Shown here one piece after another: positions 22,930 to 31,066 of a stretch of DNA of 64,000 nucleotides. Location of the stretch: positions 62,001-126,000 of the forward strand of contig DASZIO010000057.1 in NCBI GenBank assembly GCA_035949055.1, in the 5' to 3' direction. This stretch comes from Bog-756 sp035949055. Its GTDB lineage: Bacteria; Actinomycetota; Acidimicrobiia; Acidimicrobiales; RAAP-2. The translations under genes were made by a program, and so were the position numbers. The notes beneath the pieces are model-generated. The model searched no databases and was not told the DNA's origin. It worked only from the letters and a program-made list of their open reading frames with translations. Position 1 is the first letter of the stretch; every line of letters begins with the position of its first letter.

Positions 22930-24216
22930 ATGGGATCGCCCGAGCCACCTGAGCTGTTCGACACGGCCGCGTCGGAACGGGGAACGTCAGCGGGCCGGTG
23001 GCGGACCGCTCTTCGGGGTGTCGGTCCCGAACTGATCTCGGCCGCGTCGGACAACGATCCCACCAATGTGGGCACTGCGGCACTCGTTGGCGCTCAGACG
23101 GGGTATCGCTTGTCGTGGGTGGCCTTGCTGGTGGCGCCGCTTCTGGGGGTGGTGCAGGCCATCGCCGCGCAACTCGGGGCGGTCACCCGTAGTGACCTCC
23201 AGTCGGTCACTGTCCAACGCTACGGCCGACGGGTGGCCGTCCTGCTGTTGGTGACGGTGGTGGTCGTCAACGTCGTCACCATCGCCGCCGACCTGCAGGC
23301 CGGCGCGGCCGGACTCGGGCTCCTGGTCGGGGTCGACCAGCGTTGGCTGGTCGTTCCCTTCGGGCTTGCCGTCGGAACCCTGCTCGTGCTGGGTCGCTAC
23401 GGCCAGGTGGTCGGTGTCGTCCGCTATCTCCTCGTAGGGTTTTTGGCCTTCGGTCTGGCCGCTCTGCTCGCCCACCCGCATTGGCCGAGCCTGCTCAGGG
23501 GGAGCCTCGTCCCGAGCCTCTCGCTGCACGGCGAGGAACTGTCGGGGGCGCTGGCCCTGGTCGGCACCACCCTCACGGCTTACGTCTACATGTGGGAGAC
23601 CGTGGCTCGGGGTGTCGAGGAGCGGGTCCTCCCGCCGGGCGGTCTGCGACGCATCAAGGCGGGGGCGGTTGTCGGCGCGGGCTTCACCGCTCTGGTGCTC
23701 TGGTTCATGGTCGTCGCCTCGGCGGCCACTCTCGGACGTACCCGGCAGCCCGTCACCTCGGCGGCCGATGCCGCTCGCGCCCTTCGGCCGCTGGCGGGAT
23801 CGGCGGCGGCCGATCTCTTCGCCCTCGGCCTGGTGGCCTCGGCGTTGGTGGCCCTGCCGATCCTGCTGGCCACGACGGCCTACGTGGTGGGCGCACACTT
23901 CGGTTGGCGACGCGGGCTCTCCGAAGGGATCGGCGCTGCCCCCGGCTTCTATGCCGCCATCGCCGTGTCACTCGGTCTGGCCCTGGCCGTGACGCTCGCC
24001 CACCTGTCGGTCATCACCATGCTGGTGGTGGCCAGCGTGGCGGGAGGCCTGGGTACCCCGCTCGGCTTGGTGTTGCTCGTCCTGCTCGCCCGCGACGTCA
24101 GCACCATGGGCTCGGGTCGCATCTCGCGCCGGTTGGCCGCTGCCGGCTGGGCGGTGGCGTCGGTGATTGGTGGGCTCGGGATCCTCTTCGTCGGGGCATT
24201 GACCGGCTGGTTCTGA
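22930..24216 (+). CDS. NRAMP-related divalent metal transporter
   Basis: 428-residue polytopic membrane protein of the NRAMP fold, about 11 helices. Helix 1 carries LISAASDNDPTNVGTAALVG, with D-P-T-N in place of the DPGN metal-binding turn. Helix 6 reads ALVGTTLTAYVYMWETVARG, where canonical NRAMPs have Met-Pro-His, so the soft metal-ligand Met is absent. That variation is seen in NRAMP-related carriers with other selectivity. It follows arsR by 18 bases in one transcript, so metal supply and sensing are linked. Mn2+/Mg2+ or another ion cannot be decided here. Confidence 0.85.
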   Translation: MGSPEPPELFDTAASERGTSAGRWRTALRGVGPELISAASDNDPTNVGTAALVGAQTGYRLSWVALLVAPLLGVVQAIAAQLGAVTRSDLQSVTVQRYGRRVAVLLLVTVVVVNVVTIAADLQAGAAGLGLLVGVDQRWLVVPFGLAVGTLLVLGRYGQVVGVVRYLLVGFLAFGLAALLAHPHWPSLLRGSLVPSLSLHGEELSGALALVGTTLTAYVYMWETVARGVEERVLPPGGLRRIKAGAVVGAGFTALVLWFMVVASAATLGRTRQPVTSAADAARALRPLAGSAAADLFALGLVASALVALPILLATTAYVVGAHFGWRRGLSEGIGAAPGFYAAIAVSLGLALAVTLAHLSVITMLVVASVAGGLGTPLGLVLLVLLARDVSTMGSGRISRRLAAAGWAVASVIGGLGILFVGALTGWF

Positions 24217-24656
24217 TCGCAGACCCTGCTCGAACGAACGCGTCGTTCCACCGCGGCGGAGAGCGCGGCGTTGTCTGACCGCGACCCGACCGCCTACTTT
24301 CGGGGGCGACGGTCGAGCGGACGAAGGGAGGTGGGACTATGGAGACAGAACCTCATAAACCCCAACCTCCACAGCCGTGCCCCGGCGTCCTCTTCCCTAC
24401 TGCCTGATTTTGTGAGGTAGCACCGTGACGCAGCGTTCACCGACGTAACGGCGTCGGGTCCTCGGTTTGTCTCGCCGCCCGGCCGCGCTCCAGGCGCCAC
24501 CTGAGGCGGTCCGCGGCCGCCCGCCCAAGGGAGCCGCTCCTCACTACACCATCGGTCGCGATGCAAGCGGCATGACCCGCGAGCGAGGTTGCCATTGGGT
24601 GCCTTCGACCTGGTCACGGCCCCGTCTTCGGCCGCGTCGCCCGATAGGTTGACGAG
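24217..24656 (+). other. 440-base gap with one possible very small gene
   Basis: No family match is visible. A 22-codon frame at 24339-24407 starts with METEPHKPQPPQPCPG and has GGGAGG eight bases before its ATG, with TACTTT (24295-24300) as a possible -10. It may encode a short proline-rich peptide or be chance. The end of the gap carries the leaderless promoter of the next gene. Confidence 0.3.
24645..24650 (+). promoter_or_regulatory. -10 hexamer TAGGTT, leaderless start
   Basis: TAGGTT ends six bases before the GTG at 24657; no ribosome site is present. Confidence 0.45.
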
Positions 24657-25490
24657 GTGGCGATCATCGTGGGCCTCCTCGTGGCCGCATCGTTCGGCAG
24701 CGGCGATTTTCTCGGCGGCCTGGCCTCGCGGGAGGCGAACACCATCACCGTCCTCGCCACCGCACAGCTCGTCGCCCTGATGGGTGCGACGATCGTCGCC
24801 CTCGTGGCTGGAGGGCCGCTCACGGGCTCGGTCGTCCTGTTGGGCATCGGCGCCGGCACGCTCAACGTGGTCGCCCTCGGCTGCCTGTACCAGGGTTTGG
24901 CCATCGGCCAGATCGGAGAGGTGGCTCCGGTGGCCGCGGTGGTGAGCGCGGTGATCCCGGTTTGTTGGGGACTGGCCATCGGCGAGCGCCCGCCGGCCCT
25001 GGCGTTGGTCGGTGGGGCACTGGCCGTGGTGGCGGCCGCACTGATCACCCTCGAGCGGGACGAGCAGCTCGGGATGAGGATGGGTCGTGCCGTGCTCCTG
25101 GCGTTGTCGGCGGGGGTGGGGTTCGGCACGTCGTTCATCCTGTTTGCGGACGCTTCGCATCACAGCGGGTTCTGGCCTGTCCTGACGGCCCGGGTGGCCG
25201 CCGTGGTCGGGGTGGGTATCGTCGTCGTCGCATCGCGGGCACCGAGGTCCCTGCCGACCCGGCCTCGCGTCCGGGCCATCGGCGCCGGGTTCCTGGACGT
25301 CCTGGCCACATCCCTGCTGCTGGTGGCGGTCCGACTCGGGCTCGTGGCGGTGGTCGCACCGGTGGCGGCGTTGGCCCCGGCGTTCACCGTGCTCGGCGCC
25401 TGGTGGTACCTGCGGGAGAAGGCATCGTGGATACAGGTCGGCGGCCTCGCACTGGCTCTGACCGGTCTGGTCCTCATCGCCACCTCGTGA
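24657..25490 (+). CDS. EamA/DMT-family transporter
   Basis: 277-residue protein with ten predicted helices as two five-helix EamA repeats; the second begins near LLALSAGVGFGTSFILFADA. The first helix IIVGLLVAASFGSGDFLGGL and the C-terminal PAFTVLGAWWYLREKASW followed by IQVGGLALALTGLVLIA are typical of this exporter superfamily. Located in the cytoplasmic membrane; substrate (drug, metabolite or amino acid) unknown. GTG start, likely leaderless. Confidence 0.88.
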   Translation: MAIIVGLLVAASFGSGDFLGGLASREANTITVLATAQLVALMGATIVALVAGGPLTGSVVLLGIGAGTLNVVALGCLYQGLAIGQIGEVAPVAAVVSAVIPVCWGLAIGERPPALALVGGALAVVAAALITLERDEQLGMRMGRAVLLALSAGVGFGTSFILFADASHHSGFWPVLTARVAAVVGVGIVVVASRAPRSLPTRPRVRAIGAGFLDVLATSLLLVAVRLGLVAVVAPVAALAPAFTVLGAWWYLREKASWIQVGGLALALTGLVLIATS

Positions 25491-25660
25491 CCGGAGCCAA
25501 CCAGTCGTCGCCTGGCCGAGAACGTCGTCGCCCCGTTGACCAAAGCCGGTTGACGGACAGCTGAGCTCGAGGAGGTCCTCCCAACTTCCTGGGCTACTGC
25601 CGATCCCTCGCCCCGCTCTCCTCTTGACGCTCCCCCGGGGGGAGGGTCGACACTGTCCGG

Positions 25661-26215
25661 GTGAGCAACCGACCGACCACCCCGACCAGATCAGCCGGCC
25701 GTGAGGGATTCGCCCTCTTCGGGACGCCGATCGGGCGGTGCGGCATCGCCTGGGGAGGATCGGGCGTACGCGGCACCCAGCTTCCTGAACGCACGGCGTC
25801 ACGTACCCGTGCCCGGATTTCCGGCCGCGTCCCGCTCGGCGGCGAGCGGACCCCTCCGGTGGACGTCCGCCGGCTGATCAAGATGGTCCTCGCCTCCCTG
25901 GACGGGGAATTGGTCGACCTGACGGGAGCCAGGCTGGACATGGACGGCATAGCCCCGTTCCACCGGGCGGTCTACGAGGCCACCCGGACCATCCCGACCG
26001 GGACCACGCTCACCTACGGCCAGGTGGCGGCAATGGCCGGTGCGCCCCGGGCCGCCCGCGCCGTCGGTCATGCTCTCGGGCGCAACCCCTTCCCCCTGAT
26101 CGTGCCCTGCCATCGGGTCCTCGGAGCCGTCGGGATCGGGGGCTTCACGGCGGACGGCGGGATCACCACGAAGCGCCGGCTGCTGGCCCTCGAAGGAGTG
26201 ACCGTCCAACCGTAA
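25661..26215 (+). CDS. ogt: Methylated-DNA--protein-cysteine methyltransferase
   Basis: 184-residue O6-alkylguanine-DNA alkyltransferase. The acceptor Cys is C150 in LIVPCHRVLG, preceded by the helix-turn-helix (TLTYGQVAAMAGAPRAARAV GHAL region). The C-terminal FTADGGITTKRRLLALEG is typical. It removes alkyl groups from O6 of guanine in a single-turnover reaction. GTG start; GACACT ends six bases before it and TTGACG lies upstream at 25624, so it may be leaderless. No Ada regulator domain is fused. Confidence 0.93.
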   Translation: MSNRPTTPTRSAGREGFALFGTPIGRCGIAWGGSGVRGTQLPERTASRTRARISGRVPLGGERTPPVDVRRLIKMVLASLDGELVDLTGARLDMDGIAPFHRAVYEATRTIPTGTTLTYGQVAAMAGAPRAARAVGHALGRNPFPLIVPCHRVLGAVGIGGFTADGGITTKRRLLALEGVTVQP

Positions 26216-26262
26216 GACGAGGCTCGGGGAAGGGATGACCTCACCTGATGGGCAGGATTTTC

Positions 26263-26268
26263 TAATCT
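26263..26268 (+). promoter_or_regulatory. -10 hexamer TAATCT, leaderless start
   Basis: TAATCT ends seven bases before the ATG at 26276 with no ribosome site between. Confidence 0.5.
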
Positions 26269-26275
26269 GCTCGGA

Positions 26276-27082
26276 ATGAACGTGCCGACCAGGGACGATG
26301 TGCGGTCATGGCTCACGACCAAGGGTGCGGTACGGGTACCCGAGATCACGGCGGCCTTCTGGATCATCAAATTCCTGTCCACAGCCATGGGCGAGTCCAC
26401 CTCGGACTTCCTGGTGCACGCCATCGCACCGGCACTGGCGGTGGTGATCGGATTCACCGGGTTTGCCATCGCCTTGGTCCTCCAGTTCCGCATGGCCCGC
26501 TACATGGCGTGGACCTACTGGTTCGCCGTCGTGATGGTGGGGATCTTCGGCACCATGGCTGCGGACGTCCTGCATGTCGGCCTCGGCGTGCCCTACACCG
26601 CCTCGACCCTCCTCTATGCGGTGGCCCTCACCGCGGTCTTCGTCGCATGGCAACGCACCGAACGGACCCTGTCGATCCACAGCGTCAACACACCGCGGCG
26701 GGAGGCCTTCTACTGGGCCACCGTCGTGGCCACGTTTGCCATGGGCACGGCGCTGGGCGACTTCACCGCCACCACCCTCCACCTCGGCTACTTCGCGTCG
26801 GCCGCGCTCTTCGCCGGCATCATTGCCATCCCGGCGCTGGGCTACCGCTTCCTCCGGTGGAACCCAGTGTTCTCCTTCTGGTTCGCCTATGTGATCACCC
26901 GTCCCCTCGGCGCCTCGGTCGCCGACGGCCTCGGCAAGCCCAAGGACCTCAGCGGACTCGGACTCGGCAACGGATTCGTGTCGCTGGCGTTCGGCGCGCT
27001 CATCGTCGCCATGGTCTCCTACCTGGCTGTCACCAAGGCCGACGTCCAACCGGCGCCCGTCCTCGACACCCCGCAGCCTTGA
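26276..27082 (+). CDS. DUF347/COG4705-type integral membrane protein
   Basis: 268-residue membrane protein with about eight helices. Four helix ends repeat the pattern Gxxx[SAG]D: GESTSD (39-44), GTMAAD (92-97), GTALGD (157-162) and GASVAD (212-217), each after an aromatic-rich start such as YWFAVVM or FWFAYVI. This four-fold repeat is the signature of the DUF347 family. The conserved acidic residues inside the membrane suggest ion or small-molecule transport, but the function is unknown to me. It is convergent with the YkgJ gene, one base apart. Confidence 0.87.
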   Translation: MNVPTRDDVRSWLTTKGAVRVPEITAAFWIIKFLSTAMGESTSDFLVHAIAPALAVVIGFTGFAIALVLQFRMARYMAWTYWFAVVMVGIFGTMAADVLHVGLGVPYTASTLLYAVALTAVFVAWQRTERTLSIHSVNTPRREAFYWATVVATFAMGTALGDFTATTLHLGYFASAALFAGIIAIPALGYRFLRWNPVFSFWFAYVITRPLGASVADGLGKPKDLSGLGLGNGFVSLAFGALIVAMVSYLAVTKADVQPAPVLDTPQP

Positions 27083-27083
27083 C

Positions 27084-27746
27084 CTACGGGCGGGGCCGGG
27101 CCCGCCGATCCAGCTCGGCGCCGACGTGGCGCGCCTCGGGCGGAATGGGGCCGGGGTGGCCGCGCCCGTCGTCCCCGGGGGCGAACAGGTCATGGACGGC
27201 CAGCGCCGCGGTGGCGAGTCGCGACGGGTCTGCCGCCCGGTGGGGCCAAAGCTCACGGTGGTCCTGGAGGAACGCGGCCGCCGACACGCACGCCTCGCCT
27301 CGGGTGACGGCAGCATCGGAATCGAAGGAGAAGTGCCATCGCTCCACCCGCTTGGAGACCGCCTCCTGCCCGGGACCCGGATCGACACCGGTGGCGGCAA
27401 AGACCCGGCAATCGTAGGTGCGGCACGCCGCTGGGCGGTGCTCATAGATCGAGCACCGGTCGTCCACCAGCATCGGGCAGTGCCCGTGGTCGTCGTAGCC
27501 GAGCACCAGGGTGCCTGCCGGCAGGCGGGGGGCCGCGAACAACAGGTTCGGGGGTATGTGGGCCAGCGCGTCGCGCTCGTCGGATCCGACGGGCACGAAC
27601 TGGCGCGACCGGCAACAGGCGGTGCAACCGTTGCAGGGCACGTCCGGTCCGCCCTGGCCGCCGAGGGCCCGGCCGATCTCCCCGAGCCACGACGCGAAGT
27701 CGCCGGCATCCAACGGCTCCTGCTCGCCGGTGCCTGCTTCCGTCAC
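27084..27746 (-). CDS. YkgJ-family cysteine-cluster protein
   Basis: 220-residue protein with the Fe/Zn-type cysteine cluster of YkgJ/CxxCxxCC proteins: VPCNGCTACCRS, then CPMLVDDRCSIYEHRPAACR and TYDCRVF, giving at least seven clustered cysteines. The role is unknown; a bound metal or iron-sulfur cluster is expected from the spacing. I chose the GTG at 27746 because TAGCGT ends seven bases before it; an ATG at 27776 has no signal. It diverges from the diiron gene. Confidence 0.85.
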   Translation of the reverse strand: MTEAGTGEQEPLDAGDFASWLGEIGRALGGQGGPDVPCNGCTACCRSRQFVPVGSDERDALAHIPPNLLFAAPRLPAGTLVLGYDDHGHCPMLVDDRCSIYEHRPAACRTYDCRVFAATGVDPGPGQEAVSKRVERWHFSFDSDAAVTRGEACVSAAAFLQDHRELWPHRAADPSRLATAALAVHDLFAPGDDGRGHPGPIPPEARHVGAELDRRARPRP

Positions 27747-27753
27747 CGCGGCG

Positions 27754-27759
27754 ACGCTA
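27754..27759 (-). promoter_or_regulatory. -10 hexamer TAGCGT, leaderless start
   Basis: Reading leftward, TAGCGT ends seven bases before the GTG at 27746. Confidence 0.5.
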
Positions 27760-27780
27760 CCGTGCCCCGTCCCCATTCGA

Positions 27781-27809
27781 TTGACAGGGTTGGGTGACTC
27801 GCTGAGACT
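27781..27809 (+). promoter_or_regulatory. Promoter TTGACA-N17-GAGACT
   Basis: TTGACA (27781-27786) and GAGACT (27804-27809) with a 17-base spacer, 30 bases before the ATG at 27840. Unlike most promoters in this window it leaves a leader with a ribosome site (GGGGGACCGAGG). Confidence 0.55.
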
Positions 27810-27839
27810 GTGGCCGAGTGGAAGATCGGGGGACCGAGG

Positions 27840-28922
27840 ATGACAACGAAGATGTACCAGCTGCCGGTGGACAAGACCGGATGGCAGACGGCTGACGGAT
27901 CCGGAACGGCCCAGTTCACCTGGAACTACGACAATGGTCGGGACAAGTTGCTCAATCTCTATGAGAAGGGCAAGAAGAAACAGTGGAACGCCAACGAGCG
28001 AATCGACTGGTCCCATGACCCTGATCCGGAGAACCCACTGCAGATGCCCGATGAGCTCGTCCCCATCTTCGGCTCGCCGATGTGGGACAAGCTCACCGCA
28101 GAGGAACGCGGGAACGTTCGGCGCAACATGGTGGCCTGGCAGTTCAGCCAGTTCCTCCACGGCGAGCAGGGAGCGCTGATCTGCACGGCGAAGATCGTGC
28201 AGACGGTCCCCGACATCGACTCCAAGTACTACGCGGCCACCCAGGTCATCGACGAGGCGCGCCACGTCGAGACCTACTCTCGGTACCTCGACAAGATCGA
28301 GCTGGCCTACCCCATCAACGGGAACCTCCAGTCGTTGCTCGACGACGTACTCAGTGATTCTCGCTGGGACATGACGTATCTCGGGATGCAGGTCCTGATC
28401 GAGGGCCTGGCTCTGGCGGCATTCGGCCTCATACGCAACACCACTGGCGACCCGTTGGGAAAGGCCGTCAACGCCTACGTGATGCAGGACGAAGCACGTC
28501 ATGTCATGTTCGGACGCCTGGCCCTGCGTGACTACTACCCGCAGCTGACCCAAGCGGAGCGAAACGACCGCGAGGAGTTCTGCGCAGATGCCTGCTACCG
28601 CATGCGCGATCGCTTCCTGGCCAACGAACTGTGGGAGCGCCTCGGCTACGACACCGAAGCCTGCATCCGGTATGTCGACGAGAGCGAGAGCCAGAAGGTA
28701 TTTCGGAGCCTGCTGTTCACCAGGATCGTGCCGACACTGAAGGACATCGGCCTCTGGGGAGCCACGATGCGGCAGACCTTTGCCGACATGGGCGTCATCG
28801 GCTACGAGTCGACCGACCTCGATGAGGTGATGGCCGAAGACGAATCGGTCGCCGAGCAGATCGATGCCCACCGCCGCCACGTCGACCAGGCGATCGCGGC
28901 CGGGCTCACCGCCGAAGCCTGA
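27840..28922 (+). CDS. Ferritin-like diiron oxidase/oxygenase-type protein
   Basis: 360-residue protein of the ferritin-like four-helix superfamily. Both halves of a carboxylate-bridged diiron site can be seen: Glu in QFLHGEQGALICTAKIV followed by VIDEARHVETYSRYL (ExxH), then Glu in MQVLIEGLALAAFGL followed by VMQDEARHVMFGRLAL (ExxH). This is the pattern of R2, methane/toluene monooxygenase and related oxidases. The substrate is unknown. It has a standard promoter and strong ribosome site and may share a transcript with the DUF885 gene 10 bases downstream. Confidence 0.85.
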   Translation: MTTKMYQLPVDKTGWQTADGSGTAQFTWNYDNGRDKLLNLYEKGKKKQWNANERIDWSHDPDPENPLQMPDELVPIFGSPMWDKLTAEERGNVRRNMVAWQFSQFLHGEQGALICTAKIVQTVPDIDSKYYAATQVIDEARHVETYSRYLDKIELAYPINGNLQSLLDDVLSDSRWDMTYLGMQVLIEGLALAAFGLIRNTTGDPLGKAVNAYVMQDEARHVMFGRLALRDYYPQLTQAERNDREEFCADACYRMRDRFLANELWERLGYDTEACIRYVDESESQKVFRSLLFTRIVPTLKDIGLWGATMRQTFADMGVIGYESTDLDEVMAEDESVAEQIDAHRRHVDQAIAAGLTAEA

Positions 28923-28932
28923 CGCACCGACG

Positions 28933-30636
28933 GTGTCCGCCTCTTCCGATGACACCGTCGGTGGGACCGCCTCAGGTGGCACCGCGTCCGAGGCATCGGA
29001 TGGCCCCGCGCCTGCTCCGGCGTTCGAGCAGGCCATCGGCGACCTGATGGGCAGGGAATTCGAGGAGTCGCCGGTGTGGGCCTCGCTGCTCGGCCAGGAC
29101 GGCTATGACCATCGTCTGGACGACTGCTCGGCGGCCGGGTTCGAGCGACGCGCGGCGGATGACCGCGCCTGGCTCCAACGGTTCGATGCATTCGACCCCA
29201 CCCATCTGAGCTTTGACCAGTCCATCGACCGCGACCTGGTCGTCTCTCATCTCGGGCAACGGGTGGCGCTGGCCGAGTGGGAGGGATGGCGCCGGTCACC
29301 CGAGGCGTACCTCGAGACCGGTATCACCGAGCTGTTCCTGTTGGCCCTGCGTACCGAAGACGAGTTCACCGAGGCGGCAGTGGCGCGCCTGCGCTCGGTC
29401 GGCTCGGTGCTCGAGGAGGCCGAGCGCAACCTCGACGCCTCTCGGGCCAGCGCACTCGTCGTGGAGCGCGGCCTGGCCCAGTGTGTGGCCAACATCGGGT
29501 TCGCCCGCGACGAGGTCGTCGGGCTGGCCCGCCTACCAGCCAACCAACAGCGCCTGCGGGAGGCCGGGGAGGCCGGCGCCCTCGCCTACGAGCGCTTTTC
29601 CGTGTTCCTCCGCGGACTGCTTCCGCGCTGCTCGGGCACGTACGTGTTCGGCGAGGATCGCTACCGTTCCGTCCTGAACGGCGGCGAGCTGCTCGACCTC
29701 GACGTCGCCTCGTTGCGCCGGCTCGGCTGGGACGAGTACCACCGGGTCGCGGACCTGATGAGTGGTCTGGCCTCGGCCGTCTCGGGCGGGGCCGACGACT
29801 GGCCAACCGCCGTGCGACGTCTGCAGCGGGCCCACGCTGCGACCATCGACGGGATGCGGTCGGAGTACGAGTCCATGTGCGAGCGGGCGCGCCGGTTCAT
29901 GACCGAGCAGGACCTCGTGTCCAATCCCGCCGACGAGCGGTGCGAGGTGATCCCGGCGCCGGCGGCGGTGAGGGCCACCCTGGCGGTGGCCAGCTACATG
30001 TCGCCCCCCATGTTCAAGCCCTCCAGAGTCGGCCACTTCTTCGTGCCGTACCCGGTGGACCCCGGCGACGCCGAAGAGGTCAGGGGACTGCTCGAGAGCA
30101 ACGCCACCTACTCGGTGGCCACCACGGCGGTACACGAGGCCTACCCCGGCCATCACTGGCACCTGATGACCATGAAGGCGGCCAGGCCCATCCGCCGGCT
30201 GTTCACCTCGACCTACTTCATCGAGGGATGGGCTCTCTACGTCGAGGCCGTGATGCGGGAGGCCGGGTTCTTCTCGCCCGAGGAGGAATTGGGTCAGCTC
30301 GAGGCCCGGCTGTTCCGGGCGGCTCGCATTGTCGTCGACACCTCGCTCCACACCGGCGAGATGACCGTCGAGGAGGCGGTCACCTTCATGCACGAGCGGG
30401 CGCTGCTTCCGCTGCCGACGGCTCGGTCGGAGGTGGCCCGCTACTGCTCCTGGCCCACCCAGGCGTCGGCCTACCTCACCGGAGCGGTGGCCATCGAGCG
30501 GGCTCGGGACGACTGGGTGGCCGGCGGGGGCACCCTCCGGGGTTTCCACGATGCGCTGGCCGGCAGCGGTGCCATGCCGGTCCCGCTGGCTGTCCGGGCC
30601 GCACGCCGGTCCGCCCGGGCGGGTGTGCCACGCTGA
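28933..30636 (+). CDS. DUF885 family metallopeptidase-like protein
   Basis: 567-residue protein of the DUF885 family, related to zinc metallopeptidases. The metal-binding motif is HEAYPGHH at residues 401-408. Conserved blocks are SPVWASLLGQDGYDHRLDD, FDQSIDRDLVVSHL, MFKPSRVGHFFVPYPVD and YFIEGWALYVEAVMREAGF (the likely third ligand Glu region). The first 25 residues are Ser/Thr/Gly/Ala-rich and look disordered. I see no signal peptide. GTG start 10 bases after the diiron gene, so probably cotranscribed. Real substrates of the family are largely unknown. Confidence 0.88.
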   Translation: MSASSDDTVGGTASGGTASEASDGPAPAPAFEQAIGDLMGREFEESPVWASLLGQDGYDHRLDDCSAAGFERRAADDRAWLQRFDAFDPTHLSFDQSIDRDLVVSHLGQRVALAEWEGWRRSPEAYLETGITELFLLALRTEDEFTEAAVARLRSVGSVLEEAERNLDASRASALVVERGLAQCVANIGFARDEVVGLARLPANQQRLREAGEAGALAYERFSVFLRGLLPRCSGTYVFGEDRYRSVLNGGELLDLDVASLRRLGWDEYHRVADLMSGLASAVSGGADDWPTAVRRLQRAHAATIDGMRSEYESMCERARRFMTEQDLVSNPADERCEVIPAPAAVRATLAVASYMSPPMFKPSRVGHFFVPYPVDPGDAEEVRGLLESNATYSVATTAVHEAYPGHHWHLMTMKAARPIRRLFTSTYFIEGWALYVEAVMREAGFFSPEEELGQLEARLFRAARIVVDTSLHTGEMTVEEAVTFMHERALLPLPTARSEVARYCSWPTQASAYLTGAVAIERARDDWVAGGGTLRGFHDALAGSGAMPVPLAVRAARRSARAGVPR

Positions 30637-30675
30637 GCGGCTGACCTGCCCCCGGCGGGGCGCGAGGATGATGCG

Positions 30676-30711
30676 GTGACCGGCACAACGACGACCGGAG
30701 GTCTGCCATGA
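30676..30711 (+). CDS. Possible 11-codon leader peptide upstream of the UBP gene
   Basis: GTG at 30676 opens the frame VTGTTTTGGLP and stops at the TGA that overlaps the ATG of the next gene (ATGA). GAGGAT ends six bases before the GTG, so a leaderless transcript would begin at this codon, and the GGAGG for the next gene lies inside the small frame. Translation of the leader could therefore couple or attenuate the zinc-finger gene. The run of four Thr codons is notable. There is no protein evidence, so it remains a hypothesis. Confidence 0.35.
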   Translation: MTGTTTTGGLP

Positions 30712-31007
30712 GCGACGGCGGAGCGATCTGCAACCACCTCGACCAGGTGCAGGAGGTCTCACCTTCGGCCGAGGGGTGCGAGGACTGCCTGCGCCTCGGT
30801 GGCACCTGGGTCCATCTACGGCTGTGCATGGTCTGCGGCCACGTGGGGTGTTGTGACAACTCGCCGGGCCGCCACGCCACGGCCCACTTCGCGGTTCAGC
30901 ACCATCCGCTCGTCCAGTCGTTCGAGCCGGGCGAGGACTGGTGGTGGTGCTACGTGGACGAGCTGGCTTTCGAGGTCGAAGGAGCGCCGAGCTTCGAACA
31001 CCCCTGA
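30708..31007 (+). CDS. UBP-type zinc finger protein
   Basis: 99-residue single-domain protein. The cysteines and histidines of a ZnF-UBP domain are all present: CNHL, CEDCLRLGGTWVHLRLCMVC, GHVGCCDNSPGRHATAHF, and HHPLVQSFEPGEDWWWCYVD. In eukaryotes the domain binds the C-terminal Gly-Gly of ubiquitin; in actinobacteria such stand-alone proteins are common and uncharacterised. ATG with GGAGG upstream, overlapping the putative leader peptide. Confidence 0.92.
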   Translation: MSDGGAICNHLDQVQEVSPSAEGCEDCLRLGGTWVHLRLCMVCGHVGCCDNSPGRHATAHFAVQHHPLVQSFEPGEDWWWCYVDELAFEVEGAPSFEHP

Positions 31008-31066
31008 TCCGGACGGTCCGGGCTGCCGTCGGCGCGGCCTCGCGGTGGCCTAGGGTCGCGCCAGCC

